Shown: in pieces, positions 27,527-40,724 of the stretch
Layout of the letters: every line of letters begins with the position of its first letter
How positions within the stretch are numbered: position 1 is the stretch's first letter
NCBI GenBank assembly: GCA_963969395.1
Contig: OZ017796.1
Span: 5,582,501 to 5,646,500 of the forward strand
DNA from: Pseudoscleropodium purum
Taxonomy: Eukaryota > Streptophyta > Bryopsida > Hypnales > Brachytheciaceae
DNA length: 64,000 nt
Direction: 5' to 3'
Position numbers and translations under genes: made by a program
The notes under the pieces: model-generated
Seen by the model: the letters and a program-made list of their open reading frames with translations, nothing else
Database searches by the model: none
Told to the model about the DNA's origin: nothing

Positions 27527-30500
27527 CTACAACAGCGGCTGCTGCGGCACCGGCAGGCACTTCACCATGACCGCCAGCGGAATCGCCATCAATCCAATGC
27601 CCACACACAACCCCCACCACTTGATCTCCAAAGTGGTCGTCTCCGCAAACTTATTCAGAAACGTCACGATGATCACCTGCAAGAACACGGCGATGGCGAT
27701 GATCGACAGGAACTAGTTTCTGTGAATGCCTTCAAACGCATTGAACGCCTCGGGGTGACGCGCGTTGATCTCATTGAAGAACTGGCAGAACACGAAGACA
27801 TTGAAGATGATAGTGTTGAGCTCCAGCTTTTACTCCTCGTGCGTTCCCCTCAGTCCCAGAATTTCGATTCCGCGGTACGTGAGGAGGAGGAGGAGGAGGA
27901 TCTGCTAAATCGCTTGGCCGAAGATGTTGCGCCACATGATGTTGGTGATGAGTGGCTCAGTTCGTCGGATGGGCTTCTTGTCCATGAGGGCGTCCGTTGG
28001 AGCTTCTGTTGCGAGCGCGAGCGCGCCCATGATGTCCATGATGAGATTCACCCACAAGAGCTGCACGGCGGTGAGGGGGACCTCCCCGGAGCTGATCTCC
28101 GCGACGAAATTGTTCGCGAGCGCGACGACGTTGAATGTGAGCTGAAACTGAATGAACTTCTGGATGTTGGCGTAGACGGAGCGACCGAGTGCACTACTTT
28201 CACCACCGACGTGAAGTTGTCGTCGAGGATGATGATGTCGGAGCTTTCTTTCGCGACTTCCGTCCCAGCGATGCCCATGGACAGACCAATGTCGGCTTCC
28301 TGGAGCGCCGGCGCGTCGTTCGTCCCGTCGCCCGTGACGGCCACCACGTCGCCGTGGCGCTCCTTGAGTGCTCTCACGAGCTTGAGCTTGTCCAATGGGG
28401 AAGATCTCGCCATCACCACCAGATTGTCCAGTGCGACACTGTTGAGCTTCTCCTCGTCCCAGGTTCGAAAGTCTTTTCCCTCCACCATCAGATCTCCTTC
28501 TTTCAAAATTCCGCATTCGGTAGCGATGGCTTTCGCGGTGAAGATGTTGTCTCCCGTCACCATGCGCACCTTCACACCCGCGCGTTGGCAGCGCGCCACT
28601 GCCTCACGCACTCCGGGGCGGCAAGGATCCTTGATTCCGGCTATGGCCATCAGGATGAGCCCCTCGTTCGGCGCCTTCCAGTCCGACCGCGCATCTTCAC
28701 TTTCAGGAATTTCAGCTTCGTCGGAAGGTCTGTAAGCAAAGGCCATGCAAAGGAGGGCTTGAGATGCCATGCCCTCGATCATGCCATTCAACTCCACGCG
28801 CTTCTCGCTAGTCATGGGCTGACACTAGCCGTTGGAATCCACCCAGTGATCACAGAGGTCGAGAATGATTTCAGCTGCCCCCTTCCAATGCATTTCCACC
28901 TCCCCTTTCTCGTTTTTGTACACCACCCCTGCGCGGTTCTTCTCCGAGTTGAAAGTCTCCACATGCAGCACCTCATTCTCATGACGGATGGCGCGAAAGT
29001 CCATCCCCAGCTTGAGCCCCCATGTCAAAATCGCGGCTTCTGTTGGACTGCCCGTCACGACTGGCTTCTCTCCTTCCTTCGGAGGAGAGACATTCCCGTT
29101 GTTGCTCAAACAAACGGAATTTACGAGCGATATTCGCAAGCTCACAGGAAGCGATTCGGCATCCGCCAGTGACTCTTCGTCCTTCATCTCCCCGGCCATG
29201 TAGACTCTCGTGACGGTCATCTGGTTCGTCGTGAGTGTACCGGTTTTGTCACTGCAAATTGTGGTCGCCGATCCCATGGTCTCGCAAGCGGCCAGATGCC
29301 GGACTAACGATTTGTCAGCCATCATCTTGCGCATTGAGTACGCCAATGTGAGCGTCACCGCCAGGGGTAAGCCTTCTGGCACCGCCACCACCACAATCGT
29401 CACCGCAATCGAGAAAATGCTCACCATTTCCTTGATCACCTCCTTCGCCGTCGCGTCCTTGTACGTGATCGCGAAGTATCGAATCACCAAGATGACTAAA
29501 ACCACCGTCGCGACGAAGAGTCCCACTTTCCCAATCCAAGTCGCCACGTCGTTCAGCCTCACCTGAAAAGGCGTCTGGTCGCCATTGTCGGCACTGATGG
29601 ACGCCATCACTTGCCCCCATTCGGTGTTCAGCCCCACGCCCGTTACCAGCATCGTCCCTTGCCCGTGCTGCACTTTGCATCCCGACAGCAGAAACGGCCG
29701 CGTCTTGTCCTTCTTCACGGGCAAGCTCTCGCCCGTCATGGTGGACTCGTCGATCGAGAGCGAATGCCCCTCCACCAGCACCCCATCCGTCGGAACTTGC
29801 CCTCCAATTGACACCGGCACAATGTCGCCCACTACGAGGTCGAATATGGAGACTTTCTGTCGTCGCCCAGCTCGGAGAACTTCCAGTTGAATATTCTCCT
29901 TCTCATCGTTCAAGTTGCGGAAATTCAACTCCTGTTTGTAGTCGCTGACGGCCGTGACGACGATGACCAGGATCACCACGAAGCCGATGCTGGTGCCCTC
30001 GTACCACCCTTGTTGGATCCCCTCCGTCCAGATCCCCGTGGCAAGAGACACAATCGCGCATACCATCAAGGTATTGAGCGTGGTATCTTTGCAAGCATCC
30101 CAGACGAAGGACCAGAAGCCCTTCGTCACCTTCTTCGGGTACGTGTTGGAACCGAAAGCTGCACGCCTCTTATGCATTTGGTCTTCTGTTTCATCGAGCC
30201 CATATTCTCTATCTGTGTTGAGCTTGGAAGACAGGCCTGCAATACCACCTAACCTGTCGAGATCCTCTAATTGCCGGTCTTGGAGTAACTGGGATAGCGC
30301 GATGGCGGAGATCCCATTGTCATCGGGCCGAATGCGAATGCCTCTTTGGAACCGAGCGCAAGCGCAGATGGCGATTGTGGCTCCTCTAAATCGGAGACAT
30401 GCGTTGAAGCATGCAAGTTCTCGATGCAACCTCTTGGACTCTCCACCATGGAAATCAGGGTTCTCAGAGTCATCTCCCGATTCCGGAGCTGGAATTGATG

Positions 30501-30534
30501 AGTGGCCAAAGTGAACCTCGACACTGCTGGCCAT
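27527..30534 (-). pseudogene. P2B-type (ACA-like, calmodulin-regulated type) Ca2+-ATPase pseudogene, intronless
   Basis: A near full-length autoinhibited Ca2+-ATPase (family ~1000 aa) reads from ATG 30534 in one exon. Preserved motifs: TGES in the actuator domain, PEGLPLAVTLTLAYSM (M4), the phosphorylation site SDKTGTLTTNQM, MVTGDNIFTAKAIA and VTGDGTNDAPAL (hinge), and terminal membrane helices to the stop at 27527-27529. The frame is broken: TAG at 28825-28827, a one-base deletion at about 28185-28195 (just after FTSVVKVV), then TAG 27905-27907, TAA 27830-27832 and TAG 27713-27715. An upstream TTG-only extension to 30621 is not a start. The GC-rich, intronless body contrasts with its surroundings. 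It is either a retrocopy or a decayed member of an intron-poor ACA branch (Arabidopsis ACA12/13 are intron-poor); no poly-A tract is visible. A truncated 556-residue protein could still be made from 30534. Confidence 0.88.
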
Positions 30535-31779
30535 GGTATACATGTCTAACTCTCTGATGTCGCTACGATATAGCCTGAATACTCTGGAAATTGAAACCTC
30601 TAACTCGTGACACTTGACCAAATGAAAAGTTCAAGATTTCGGAATTCAGGGTGTACGTTTACGTACTCCAGATCAAAACGAAATCCATTGCCCTGATGAC
30701 CATGTACACAACCTGCATGCAACACAACAAGCAAGAACTTTAGAGAAATGCTCAAACGAACTGTGAAAGTCTTGAATGATTATATTAGTATCTGGATCTA
30801 ATCAAGAAACTATGTACTGTAACTGCGTGTGCTTGATGAATTCTTATGTCTATGTAACAAGGTGTCCGCATCCAAAAGCACAAATAGCTCAAGCGAAAGT
30901 TCAATTGCCCAAGCAGAGAAGCCAGGTTGAAGCAGAAATTCACAATAAGAAGGAAGGTCACGAACTCTGAGAGTGGAATGGGTCCCACTGTTGGCTTCAC
31001 TTTGGGTAGGTGGGGAATCTTCGGCAAAATATTCTTGCTTTTTTTGAGCGATTCTTTGCTGATAAGTACGGGTGTTGTTGTTTTTGTTGTTGTTGTTTTT
31101 TTGGGGGGGAAGGGGCAAATCTTGGGCAAAGTATTCTTGCTTCTCAGTGGATGAAGTAGCTAATACGCTACCAAATTTGGGACGGTATTACTCTATTTTG
31201 AATGAATGTAAATTATTAAATGAAATTTCATTCATAGATTACAAGTTTCATCCATTTTCACTTTCTGCGCTACTTTGTTAAATTTTTTTTTTTAAGCCAT
31301 AAAGTTTGGAGATTCAATATGGGATCTGATATGGAATTTGATATGGGTTGGCTCTTTAAAATATGGTAGAACTACCCATTGTCAACCAGGAACCCATTCC
31401 CCACGTGCAAGGTGCACTATTTCCAACTAGAGTTTTGAATGTGATTTTTTTATCTTTTTCAAACTTAAGACTATCAAGTCATGTCATATGTTGCAAAGTA
31501 GTGAGCGGAAAAAAATTCTCGAATTATTGGGATTGGAAGACTCTACATGTTGGCTATAGATTTGGACTTTGGACCATTTGTCCAATTCCAAAATTTATAG
31601 TAATTTAAATTCAAAGAATATAAATCACAAAAATTTAGCAATCTCCATGATTTCTATCTTTCTACATGCCACAAAATTTACATTGCCTTCTAGTATAGGA
31701 TGATGATCCATTTCCAACCACTTATGAAATTCAACATAGCTACTAGATGAATTTATTTAAAGAAATGTTTTTTCCATGT

Positions 31780-32060
31780 AGAAAAATTGATTTAAGAAGG
31801 ATTAAAAAAAATTCCAATTTTTGGTCAAAATTGAAATTATTTTGAATTTTTTTTCCTAAAGATTCTACACAACCTATTCTTATTATGTATACTACTGTAA
31901 TTCTAATCATACGTTGGTTACAAAATTGATGTAAGTGATAATTATGTACATTTCTACATCTCTTGTAGGTCCTGTTGTACGTGAGCTATAATGTAAACAG
32001 ATTACAGAGCAACCTATATTGTAGAAATGGGTAGCGGTTAGAAATGGATTGCCTAATCTA
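31780..32060 (+). repeat. Dispersed repeat, copy 1 (partner 37870-38215)
   Basis: Direct-orientation similarity to 37870-38215, with landmarks tgtagaaaaattgattt versus tgtagagaaatagattg, then taattgt/tgtacatt, tgtgagct, cagattaca versus cagaaattca, and gaaatggg. Diverged (about 70 percent by eye), non-coding, type unknown. Confidence 0.5.
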
Positions 32061-32123
32061 TTTCAAAACATGTACAAAATGGGTGGTTCTACCATATCTC
32101 TATATAGTGAATCCACCCATAAC

Positions 32124-32475
32124 CAATCAAATAAGCAATTGTAGACATGATTTGGAATTGTGCAAGGCAAAGCAAATATTTTAGAGGTGCATTGATAGAA
32201 ATGATGGAGATTGCAGAAATTTTGGTAATTTTATTTCTTAAACTGAATTATTATGAATTTTAAAAGCAAAAAGTTGGTCTGGACCTACACATAATGTTTA
32301 GACTATTCCAAAACCACTCATCTAAAAGACTACTTGTTGTTTACTTTGGCACTTCAAACCAAGGACATGTGTCATGAGAAGAACGAAAGAATTGATGGAC
32401 AGAACCCAATAACTGATGGTTGGAAATGAATCACAACTTCTCTTAGATTTCAGTCCCCTTCCTATTTCAATTGAT
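32124..32475 (+). repeat. Left arm of a ~350-bp inverted repeat
   Basis: Reverse-complement similarity (about 75-80 percent by eye) to 34192-34558. Shared strings include ggtgcattgatagaaatgat (32187 on plus), gactattcca, acttgttgtt, acatgtgtcat and tcacaacttctctt. Homology stops abruptly at about 32124 and about 34558. The arms are separated by 1.7 kb. They could be long terminal inverted repeats of one element or two oppositely inserted copies. Confidence 0.7.
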
Positions 32476-33765
32476 GGGATATTGGTTACAAATGGGTGAC
32501 TCTACCTTACTATACTTTGGGTCTCCCAAATGTGAATTTGGCTCCTTAGAACCAATGATTTTTTTAGGCAATAAAAAGACTAATAACACCAAAAAATTAT
32601 CTTTTGCACCAAGCTATTGGAAAAATACGGAAATAAAAAATTTTAAAAAGTCAAATCTAAATCTTAGGTTACACTCTAGTAGCCGTTGCCTCAACCATAA
32701 ACATTAGGGTTTGTCACTTTGTCACCTCATGTCTAAATGTTGATTCAATAACTTTTCATCAGCAGTTGCCTAAAGTATAACAAAATTAGAGATATGGATA
32801 TAAACTATAGTCAGGTATATGCACGTACCTTCATTGTATCACTAGGTGCTGTAATCGTAAAACATCAAGGTTGCATCACTACCCTAAGTAATGATGCAAC
32901 CTTAAGTAATTATTGCCCCACTCATTGCTATAGATGGTATGATTAAAACTTTGATAAGTATGACCATGTGTCAAGAGAGGCTCTTGATACACTTGTTTGT
33001 TTGTTGATGTGTTTTGACACAAGTGTGCCATGGTTGTTTAATATGTAAGGACTTTTAGGCATCCTCCAAGTGTTGATTCAACAATTATATATTATCTGTA
33101 GCAAAATTTGATTATCTTCCATTTTGCATCACTCTTCGAAACTTGGTTGCCCTATTTTGCACTAGCCCAAGAGCTCAAATTGTCAAAGATGTTTTTTGCG
33201 GTTTTATTCTGAGGCTATGCAACTCACACTAATTCCTAACTTAGAAGCCAAATTTTGCACCAAAAATAAATTTTGAAAGCGCCTTACCTCAGTCCGCCAC
33301 CTACTTCTCCACATCCAGATTCCCTTCAAATTTAAAAAAAAAAACACTACTTAGAACTATGCACCCTCACGTGGCAGACTATGGCATCTGCGGTAATATT
33401 CGGATATTGACAGCTTTCCAAAAGATAAGATACTGGAATGAAGGAGATTCGTTTACAATTTTCCAACATCGTGTCGGTCGGGACAGTGGAAGAGATTTTC
33501 ACGAGACACTAAGCCGCCGTCCCACTAAGGGTGAAAACGCAGGATTTTTATCCCGGAGAAAATGCTGAAATTTTTTATTTTTCCCAAAAAAAAAATTCGC
33601 AAAGTTTGAATTCATATTTGGCAATTAGAGGCTCCAAATTAGCTAGGAGGAATCTTCAACATATTTGAGACACAACTCAAAATAAGGGGCTTTTTTTTAC
33701 TTTTATCCCTGGTGAACTCCAAAATTATCTTGTTGAGCCAACTTCATGATTTTGTGGTAAGCTTT

Positions 33766-34125
33766 TTATAAATGAAAAAAAACCTAGTTGCAACATGGCA
33801 TGTTACAACCAAATTTTTTTTTTCATTTATAAAAAATAGTGCAAGAAGTGATAATCATTGCAAGGAGGAAGCATTTACATTCATGGAAATAGATGGAACT
33901 TGCAATCTATAGATGATATTTTATTTTTTCATTTAAAATAGTATACATTCATCATTTCATCTAAAATAGAGTGATACAGTCACAAAATTTCATAGCAAAT
34001 TGGTGAATTCATCCATTGAAGAGCAAGAATATTTTACTTAAGATTCCCTACAAAAAAATAATCATCACTTTTTAGCAAAAAATAGATGAGAATAAAAACC
34101 CTAGTTGCAACAATGCAACTAGAAC
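33766..34125 (+). repeat. AT-rich dispersed repeat ending in a short hairpin
   Basis: Direct-orientation similarity to 34590-34868: tttcatttataa, gaagcatttacattcatggaaat versus gaagctatttacatccatagaaat, agatgatatttt versus agatgaaatttgattt, agtgat, gagcaagaatat versus aagcaagaatat, tcatcactttt. The right edge carries a perfect 9-bp hairpin, ctagttgca-acaa-tgcaactag (34101-34122). It lies between the inverted arms, while the second copy lies just outside, suggesting nested insertions. Confidence 0.55.
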
Positions 34126-34191
34126 TAGAGAGGTTTTCCCCCCCAAAAAAATTTAGCAAGGTGAAGTCACTCATTAACCTACCAATCACTA

Positions 34192-34558
34192 CCCCATTTA
34201 GCAATCAATAAGGGGTCTAAAATTCAAGAGAAGTTGTGATTAATTTTTAACCATCAACTCTTGGTTTCTAACCATCAATTCTTTTCATTCTTGCTATGAC
34301 ACATGTGTTTGGTATGGAGTGCCAAAACAAACAACAAGTATTTTGTTAAATTAACAATTTTGGAATAGTCTAATTGTTGGATATGGGTACAAACAAACCT
34401 TTGGCTTTCAAAATTCATCGTAATATTAGATTAAGCAATAAAATTATCAAAAATTTTGCAATCTCCATCATTTCTATCAATGCACCTTTGAAAATATTTG
34501 TTTTCCTTTGGACTACTTTGGATCATGTCCAAAATTGCTTATTTGCTTCACCTTAATG
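34192..34558 (-). repeat. Right arm of the ~350-bp inverted repeat
   Basis: Reverse complement of 32124-32475; see that entry. No convincing target-site duplication was found at the outer edges, and the spacer holds no long reading frame. Confidence 0.7.
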
Positions 34559-34589
34559 ATTGATGATTGAATAATGCAACTTAGGGGTT

Positions 34590-34868
34590 TTTTTTCATTT
34601 ATTATAAGTAATGCCAAAATCATTCTCATTGTAGTGAGAAGCTATTTACATCCATAGAAATGAATGAAATCTATATTATATAGATGAAATTTGATTTATT
34701 CATCCCAAAGAGTGTGCATTTATCCAAAATATAGTGATGCCATCCTAAAATTTGGTAATATTTTTTATTTCATCTATTGTGAAAGCAAGAATATCTCATC
34801 AAAATATTCCCTAGAAAAAAATTTCATCACTTTCTGACAAGAAATTGCTCAAAATAAACCCTACTTCA
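34590..34868 (+). repeat. Second copy of the AT-rich dispersed repeat
   Basis: Partner of 33766-34108 in the same orientation, diverged, non-coding. It starts within about 30 bp of the outer edge of the right inverted arm. Confidence 0.5.
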
Positions 34869-35808
34869 ACTCCCTGTAGGAGTTTGCAAAAGTATTACTT
34901 TTGGAATGGATGACATTGCCATTTAACTCACTCAAAAATAATTTGAGATTAAGGTGAATTAATGACATATCATCTCAAATTTGCATTCATGGCTTCAACA
35001 ATGTTTCTTGTATACACCAATTCTTACCATTTGGCTATAGCCAAAAGATATTAGTGCTAATTTTTTGTATAAGAAATTTTCATTTTTTTAGTCAAAATAG
35101 CCAGATTCCTATTGCACTTTAAAACCAATTGCCAAATTTGACCTAGGTATCACCTAGTTTTGATATAGATATCACTAAATTTCACCCAAGAATTACATGA
35201 ATATTGACACTAGGAAACATCACAAAATGAATATTGACATTAAAAAAATACTAGACTTTAGTGAACCAATGGAAACTCTGTGTACATTGTACACATTTAA
35301 GGCTTCCTACTATCTTTTGGATGGATAGTCATTCATAGTACTCACTATCCACCCAAAAGTAACTCACATTTTTGAGTTTTAAAGATTTAAAAAATTCATT
35401 TGCAACCTCCCCCTCCCCCCCTTGTAATTTTCAAAAACCAACATAGTGACAATCAATATAGAATAATTCCTTCCATATACATATCCGGTATTGTATTCAT
35501 ATCTAGTATTCATATTTAGTATTCATCCCGTATCCATATCCAATATTATATACGTATCTCATATTCATTTTGTATTTCATATTTGGACAGTTCAAATTAA
35601 ATTTCATAAGATTAACGGCTTGTGAATTTTTGAGAAATCAACGGCAATTTTAAGGGTAAGCATTTTTCTTTAAAAAAATCAACGGCATGTAAATTTTTTG
35701 AGAGAGGGAGAGGCAACTAATGAAAACCAAGGGGGAGCCATCTTTTGAGAGGATAATGAGTCGAATGAACAAAGTTAGCAAGGGGAACTATAGTATTCAA
35801 GTAGGCAA

Positions 35809-36380
35809 TTGTACTTTCATGCGAATGTGGTAGATGGGGAGAGACTGAGTAGGAATATGACACATAATGATTCCCTTCAAGATAGACCAATCTCCACCAA
35901 TGGGTTGTTTATTAATTTTGGTGAAATAAGAAATCCTTCTTTTCTACTCATTGAGGCTAGCAAGACAATTGTTGTTCATTTTTTATCTTCTAGTTCTTTT
36001 TTGTTTGTCTTGCTCTCATGGTAGGAAGCCCTTAGGGTAGGCTTACATGCTTGCTTGGTGGGCAAACTTGAACCCAAGATAAGCAAGGAGACAAAATTGC
36101 TTCTATTGATTGTCTTGTTCGAGTGGGCAATGAAAAAAGAGATCAATTTTCATATTGGTAGACCATCTCATTGGTGGACACTAGTAGATCATGAGAGAAT
36201 TTAATACGTGTTGACTTCTAATTCTATCCCTCCCCATCCATTAGGCCACATAAAAGTGGAATTGGTATTTTTGCATGTAGCGTCTCCTACAACTCTTTGC
36301 CCACTTGGAAAGTATGTAAATAGGCCGTTCTAAAGTCAATCACACCCTCTTATGGATTTGCATGAATTCACGTTAGTATC
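35809..36380 (+). pseudogene. Decayed reading frame of unknown origin
   Basis: One frame stays open over about 190 codons except for four stops (TAG about 36022, TAA about 36202, TAA about 36331 and a terminal TAA about 36382). The pieces look protein-like, e.g. RPISTNGLFINFGEIRNPSF, KLEPKISKETKLLLLIVLFE, INFHIGRPSHWW and HPLGHIKVELVFLHVASP. The stretch is also less AT-rich than its surroundings. I do not recognise the family. It could be a remnant of a transposon protein or a chance frame. Confidence 0.3.
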
Positions 36381-37869
36381 TTAAGTAGTTTTTTTTGCTT
36401 TTTGGAGCCAAATTGCACCAAAAAAATGATTTGGCTAAAAAATGGCAACAAAATGTGAAGTCTTTCACTATAAAACTTCAAATGAAAAAAAATCTTGGAG
36501 GAAGTTGCTAGATTGTGGATGAAAATAGAATTATGGACATGTAATATGTACTAATGTAATATTTTCTATCCAATATGTGGATGAATGTTGAAATTTGGAG
36601 TACCACTATAAAAAAATTTATTCATAGAGTGCCACTTTGGCACCCTATAAAAAATGGAAAAAAAAACCTTGATTTAAAGTTTTGTCATTTCTAATAAATT
36701 TGTGATTTTGTGGGAGTTTGTATATGAGATTGTTTTTTTTTTATTTAACCCATAAATGACATCATGACCATTTTTTAATTGATGAATGACAGAAAATCTT
36801 GTTGTATAGGATAGAAGTGCAACTATTCATCCTCCAAAGGGAAGATTTTTTACAATAACTTGACTACCAACCAATATTTTTTCATTTTTTTAATCCAAAA
36901 ATGCACACAATATCAAAACAAATGATTTCCATGGAGATCATTCCTGCCTTCAAGGGTTATTGTACGACATGTAAACCAACAAATCTTGACTCCGGAAAAC
37001 TAGGCAAAGAAAATTGTACGGAGTAACAACTTATTAAGCTTACTTTATGCTTAACCCCTAAACGTTTGGATCCACTTCCAAAGTTGACAATTTGGGAAAA
37101 CCCGTTATAAAGTGCTATTTGGAAGAATATTTTGGAGTTGATATACAAATGAAAGTTGTAGATTTTGAATTGCAAATTCTATCCATACGGTTAGATTCAC
37201 TAGTGCTATCACCAATTATTTTTTTATAAATTTTGAAAGGGAAATTTCAAAATTCTTTCAAAATTCAATTGCAAGAAAAATATTATCATTTTTTTGAGTA
37301 AAACTTGTTGGAATAGATTTGAAATGAGGTTATCTTGATATGGTGATTTTTTGAAATTTTTGTGTTCTTTTAATCTATGACTTCATTTTTGCAAATCCAA
37401 TTTTGAACTAAAATCAATACAAATTTTGGCTTGACACACTTCCACATTTGTAATTTAAAAAAATATGAACTTTAGAAACACCAAATCCAATCATTGGATA
37501 GAACAAAAACTTGATAAAGTATCTCCACAAATTAGATGACTTTCATCCAAGCTCTACCAAGAAAGAAAACTGAATTTCCTTCTGTTCATTGTGCAGAAAT
37601 TGGATGTCGGAGCACCCCAGGGTTAATATTAGGTTCTGAAAATGTTTTCCTTTTTTTTGACACAGGTTATGAAAATATTGACTTCAGTTCTTTCCATTTG
37701 TTTAAAAAAATTGTTGACCTCAGAGCTGACCTGAGTCTCAAATAACCGGCCACATTGAGAGGTGACTGGACTGCGGTCAACAAGAAGAACCCCAGGTATC
37801 AGGATGATCACTCATTTCCGATCACTTAAGCAATTTAGCCTATTTGTGGCATGGGGAAGGTTAAAGAAA

Positions 37870-38215
37870 AAATTTCCCTGTGTAGAGAAATAGATTGAAG
37901 AAGTATTTCATAATTTTTGACAAATTTTCTCTAAAAAACAAAATTATTATAATTTTTTTTTGTGAAGATTCTAATTGTCCCATTTTTATTAGTAGGCAAA
38001 TCAATTTCCAACCATAGACTGGTTATAAAACCAATGTAGGTAATAATTGTGGCTTTCAATGTACATGTTGTGATCATTTTATGCTTTCAATGTATACCTC
38101 TTGAACATTTTTGTTGCTTCTTGTTATATGTGAGCTGTCACCTATAGAACAACTGATCAGAAATTCAATAGTCTAAGTTGTGAAAATGGGATGCTATTGG
38201 AAATGGGTTGGCTCT
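37870..38215 (+). repeat. Dispersed repeat, copy 2 (partner 31780-32060)
   Basis: Second member of the pair. It is slightly longer because of an internal imperfect duplication around the string gctttcaatgta, which occurs twice (about 38051 and 38083). Non-coding; no terminal repeats identified. Confidence 0.45.
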
Positions 38216-40724
38216 ATTAGTAGGTCCATAAATTGACCATTTAACGGCTGGAACGGATTTGGGGGGAGGTGAAACTTCTTGAAATATTTTTCAGTAAATT
38301 TTCCATAAAAGACATGTAGAACTGGCATCTAACTCAAGTTGTTTCATATTTTTTGGAGTTTTGCGGAATTAGTTATGAAATTTTGAAGTAGAAATGGCAT
38401 TGGGTCGTATAAACATCTACTACCTAAAATGTACATTGGTTGTACATTAATGAAGGCTACAAAAAGAAACAAGCACATAAAATGTACATTTGTGGAGGTT
38501 GACACTTTTACAACATGTGTGCTTTTTGAAGAGTCTCCTACCTTACAATGCCTACTTTTAGCCACTGTATAAATGGCTCTTATAAATTGAGAAATTAGAA
38601 TTATGAGGTGAAATTTGGACATGTTGTACAAGAAAGATTCTACCTTCATCTTAAATTTCACTTACAATTGACTATATTTAGACATATTTTTATTTGAATG
38701 AAATTTCTATACAAAAATAATTTTTTTGTGAAAAGTCAAAATTTCTCATTTATTCTTATAGGAAGAGTGTATATTTTGACATGAATCACATGTTACAAGT
38801 TTCATGAATTTTGGATTTTTATTGATTGAAATCTTAATTAAAATTTGATCTCAAAATTATCATTTAAAAAAATTTTCACTCTATAAATTGCGAAAAATAT
38901 GTTTTTGATAATCATTTGGAAGGAGTATAAGACAAAAAAACTCCAAGCATTCCATACTTGCAACAAACATGGACAACCTTAGTTGTTATAGGATTAACCA
39001 CTATAGGTTTTTGACATAAAATTTGTGAAAAATCCTAAAAATTGCCTTTTCTAGTAAAAGTATCCAATTTAAAAAAATATATTTTTGGACACATATAATT
39101 ATAGGATCTTATAGTACGTTGATTTGAAAAGATGTGAAATTTTTTTTAATAAATTTTCATCATATAGATTGTAAGATATTAATGTTTGAAATTGACAAAA
39201 ATCCTTTAGAGAGCCTTACAAAAATTGGGTAGTTATACTTTACAAGGTCACATTTGTATGAAAAAATGTCCAAAATGGTGGTGCTTTTTTGGATTCATTC
39301 TTTAAGGCAAGTTGGGTAAATGATTTTAAGAATTTTGACCATTTGGAATCTTACAATATATAGGAAAAAATAAGTAAGTCAAAAGAAGTAGAAAATGATT
39401 CAAAATACTAAATTGCTAAGAATATAGTTATGGAATTGAAAAATGCCAATGCCAATGGTTGTCATGTTGTAATAAATAATCTACATCCTATGATTTTAAT
39501 TTTTTCAAAAATATTGAAAATTGAGTTAAAAAAAAGATTTCAAAGTTTATTTTAGATTAGAGAATCTATAATGCTTGCAAACTAAAACTCCTCATAACTT
39601 TTATCTCATTGATCAAAACGAAAAGATTCAAAGCTTTTATATATATATATATGTATCCAAAAAATCAATTTTACATTTTAATTTCTTAAAAAAATGTTTT
39701 TTAAAGAATTTTTTGAGTTGTTTGCTTACCCATTGACTAATGAAAATTACATATCATGCAATAATTTCTCAATAATGTAGTCAAAATTTATGAAATTGTT
39801 CAGCCTTAAAGCTACTCCTTAGACACATGTTTGGTGAAAATTTTAGCCAAAAAAAATGAAAATTTCATCTATAGTGAGCTACCTAAAATCACTTTGGGTG
39901 CCCCCCAAATGTAGTTTAGTACTTTAGGAATAAGTATAATTTCCTCATCATGATTTTTTTTTCAAGACTTTGATGTTTCACAATTATTAATTATATTTTT
40001 CTTTCGGCTAATGTTTTAGTAAAAGAAAGCAAAATTTTGAAGTGAAACACAATATTCTCTTTTTGAATTATAGAAATTTCACATTAGAGTTTGAAAATCT
40101 AAGATGTATAAAATGTTAGAACTCTTATGAAAGAATTTTGAAAAATACTAAATAAATGCTATATAGATATATTAAACTTTGTTCATCATTCAAAAGATGC
40201 ATTTTTGTCCAATTCAAAGGTTATTCCAAATCAATAAGCCAATCATTATACAAACAAGCGATGCTTTTTATTGATATGATGAAATTGTGAACATTCTTCA
40301 ATTCTACAAAAACTATCAAATATTTTTCAATCACTATTTGCCTTCTAAGACCTACTACAATTATGATATACACTAATATATACCAATAAAAAGAACAAAT
40401 CATACCCTACATTTTTAAATAGTCAAGATATATTTTAGAAGTTACCCTATTCAACTATAAATTTAAAAATATATATTTTTTAAAGTTGAAATTTGAAAAG
40501 ATGGGTAGAAAATAAAAGAGAACAAAAAAAAATCCAAAGAGAGAAGAGTTGAAATAATATGCTACAATAATATACTTAAAAAAGCTTATCATGAATTATT
40601 TTATTATAATATATAATAGACTATTAACTATACAAACTATAATTTATAGTTTAGAATTTTCTTATATAAAATAAAGAACAAAATTATAATCTCACTATGA
40701 CAAGTCAATTATTGCTTACATGGT

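Noticed and set aside
28825..28827. TAG in the Ca2+-ATPase as possible recoding or editing
   Set aside because: There are three further in-frame stops and a frameshift downstream. Nuclear transcripts are not known to be edited to fix such lesions, so a pseudogene is simpler.
37049..37630. Possible second TTAACCCCTA-type transposon end at 37049
   Set aside because: Only about 10 bases match the TIR. The nearest candidate partner (about 37615-37630) does not match as an inverted repeat.
38344..38661. 105-codon minus-strand frame in the AT-rich desert
   Set aside because: No recognisable motif, AT-driven residue composition, no GC rise and no splice signals. Probably chance within a repeat.
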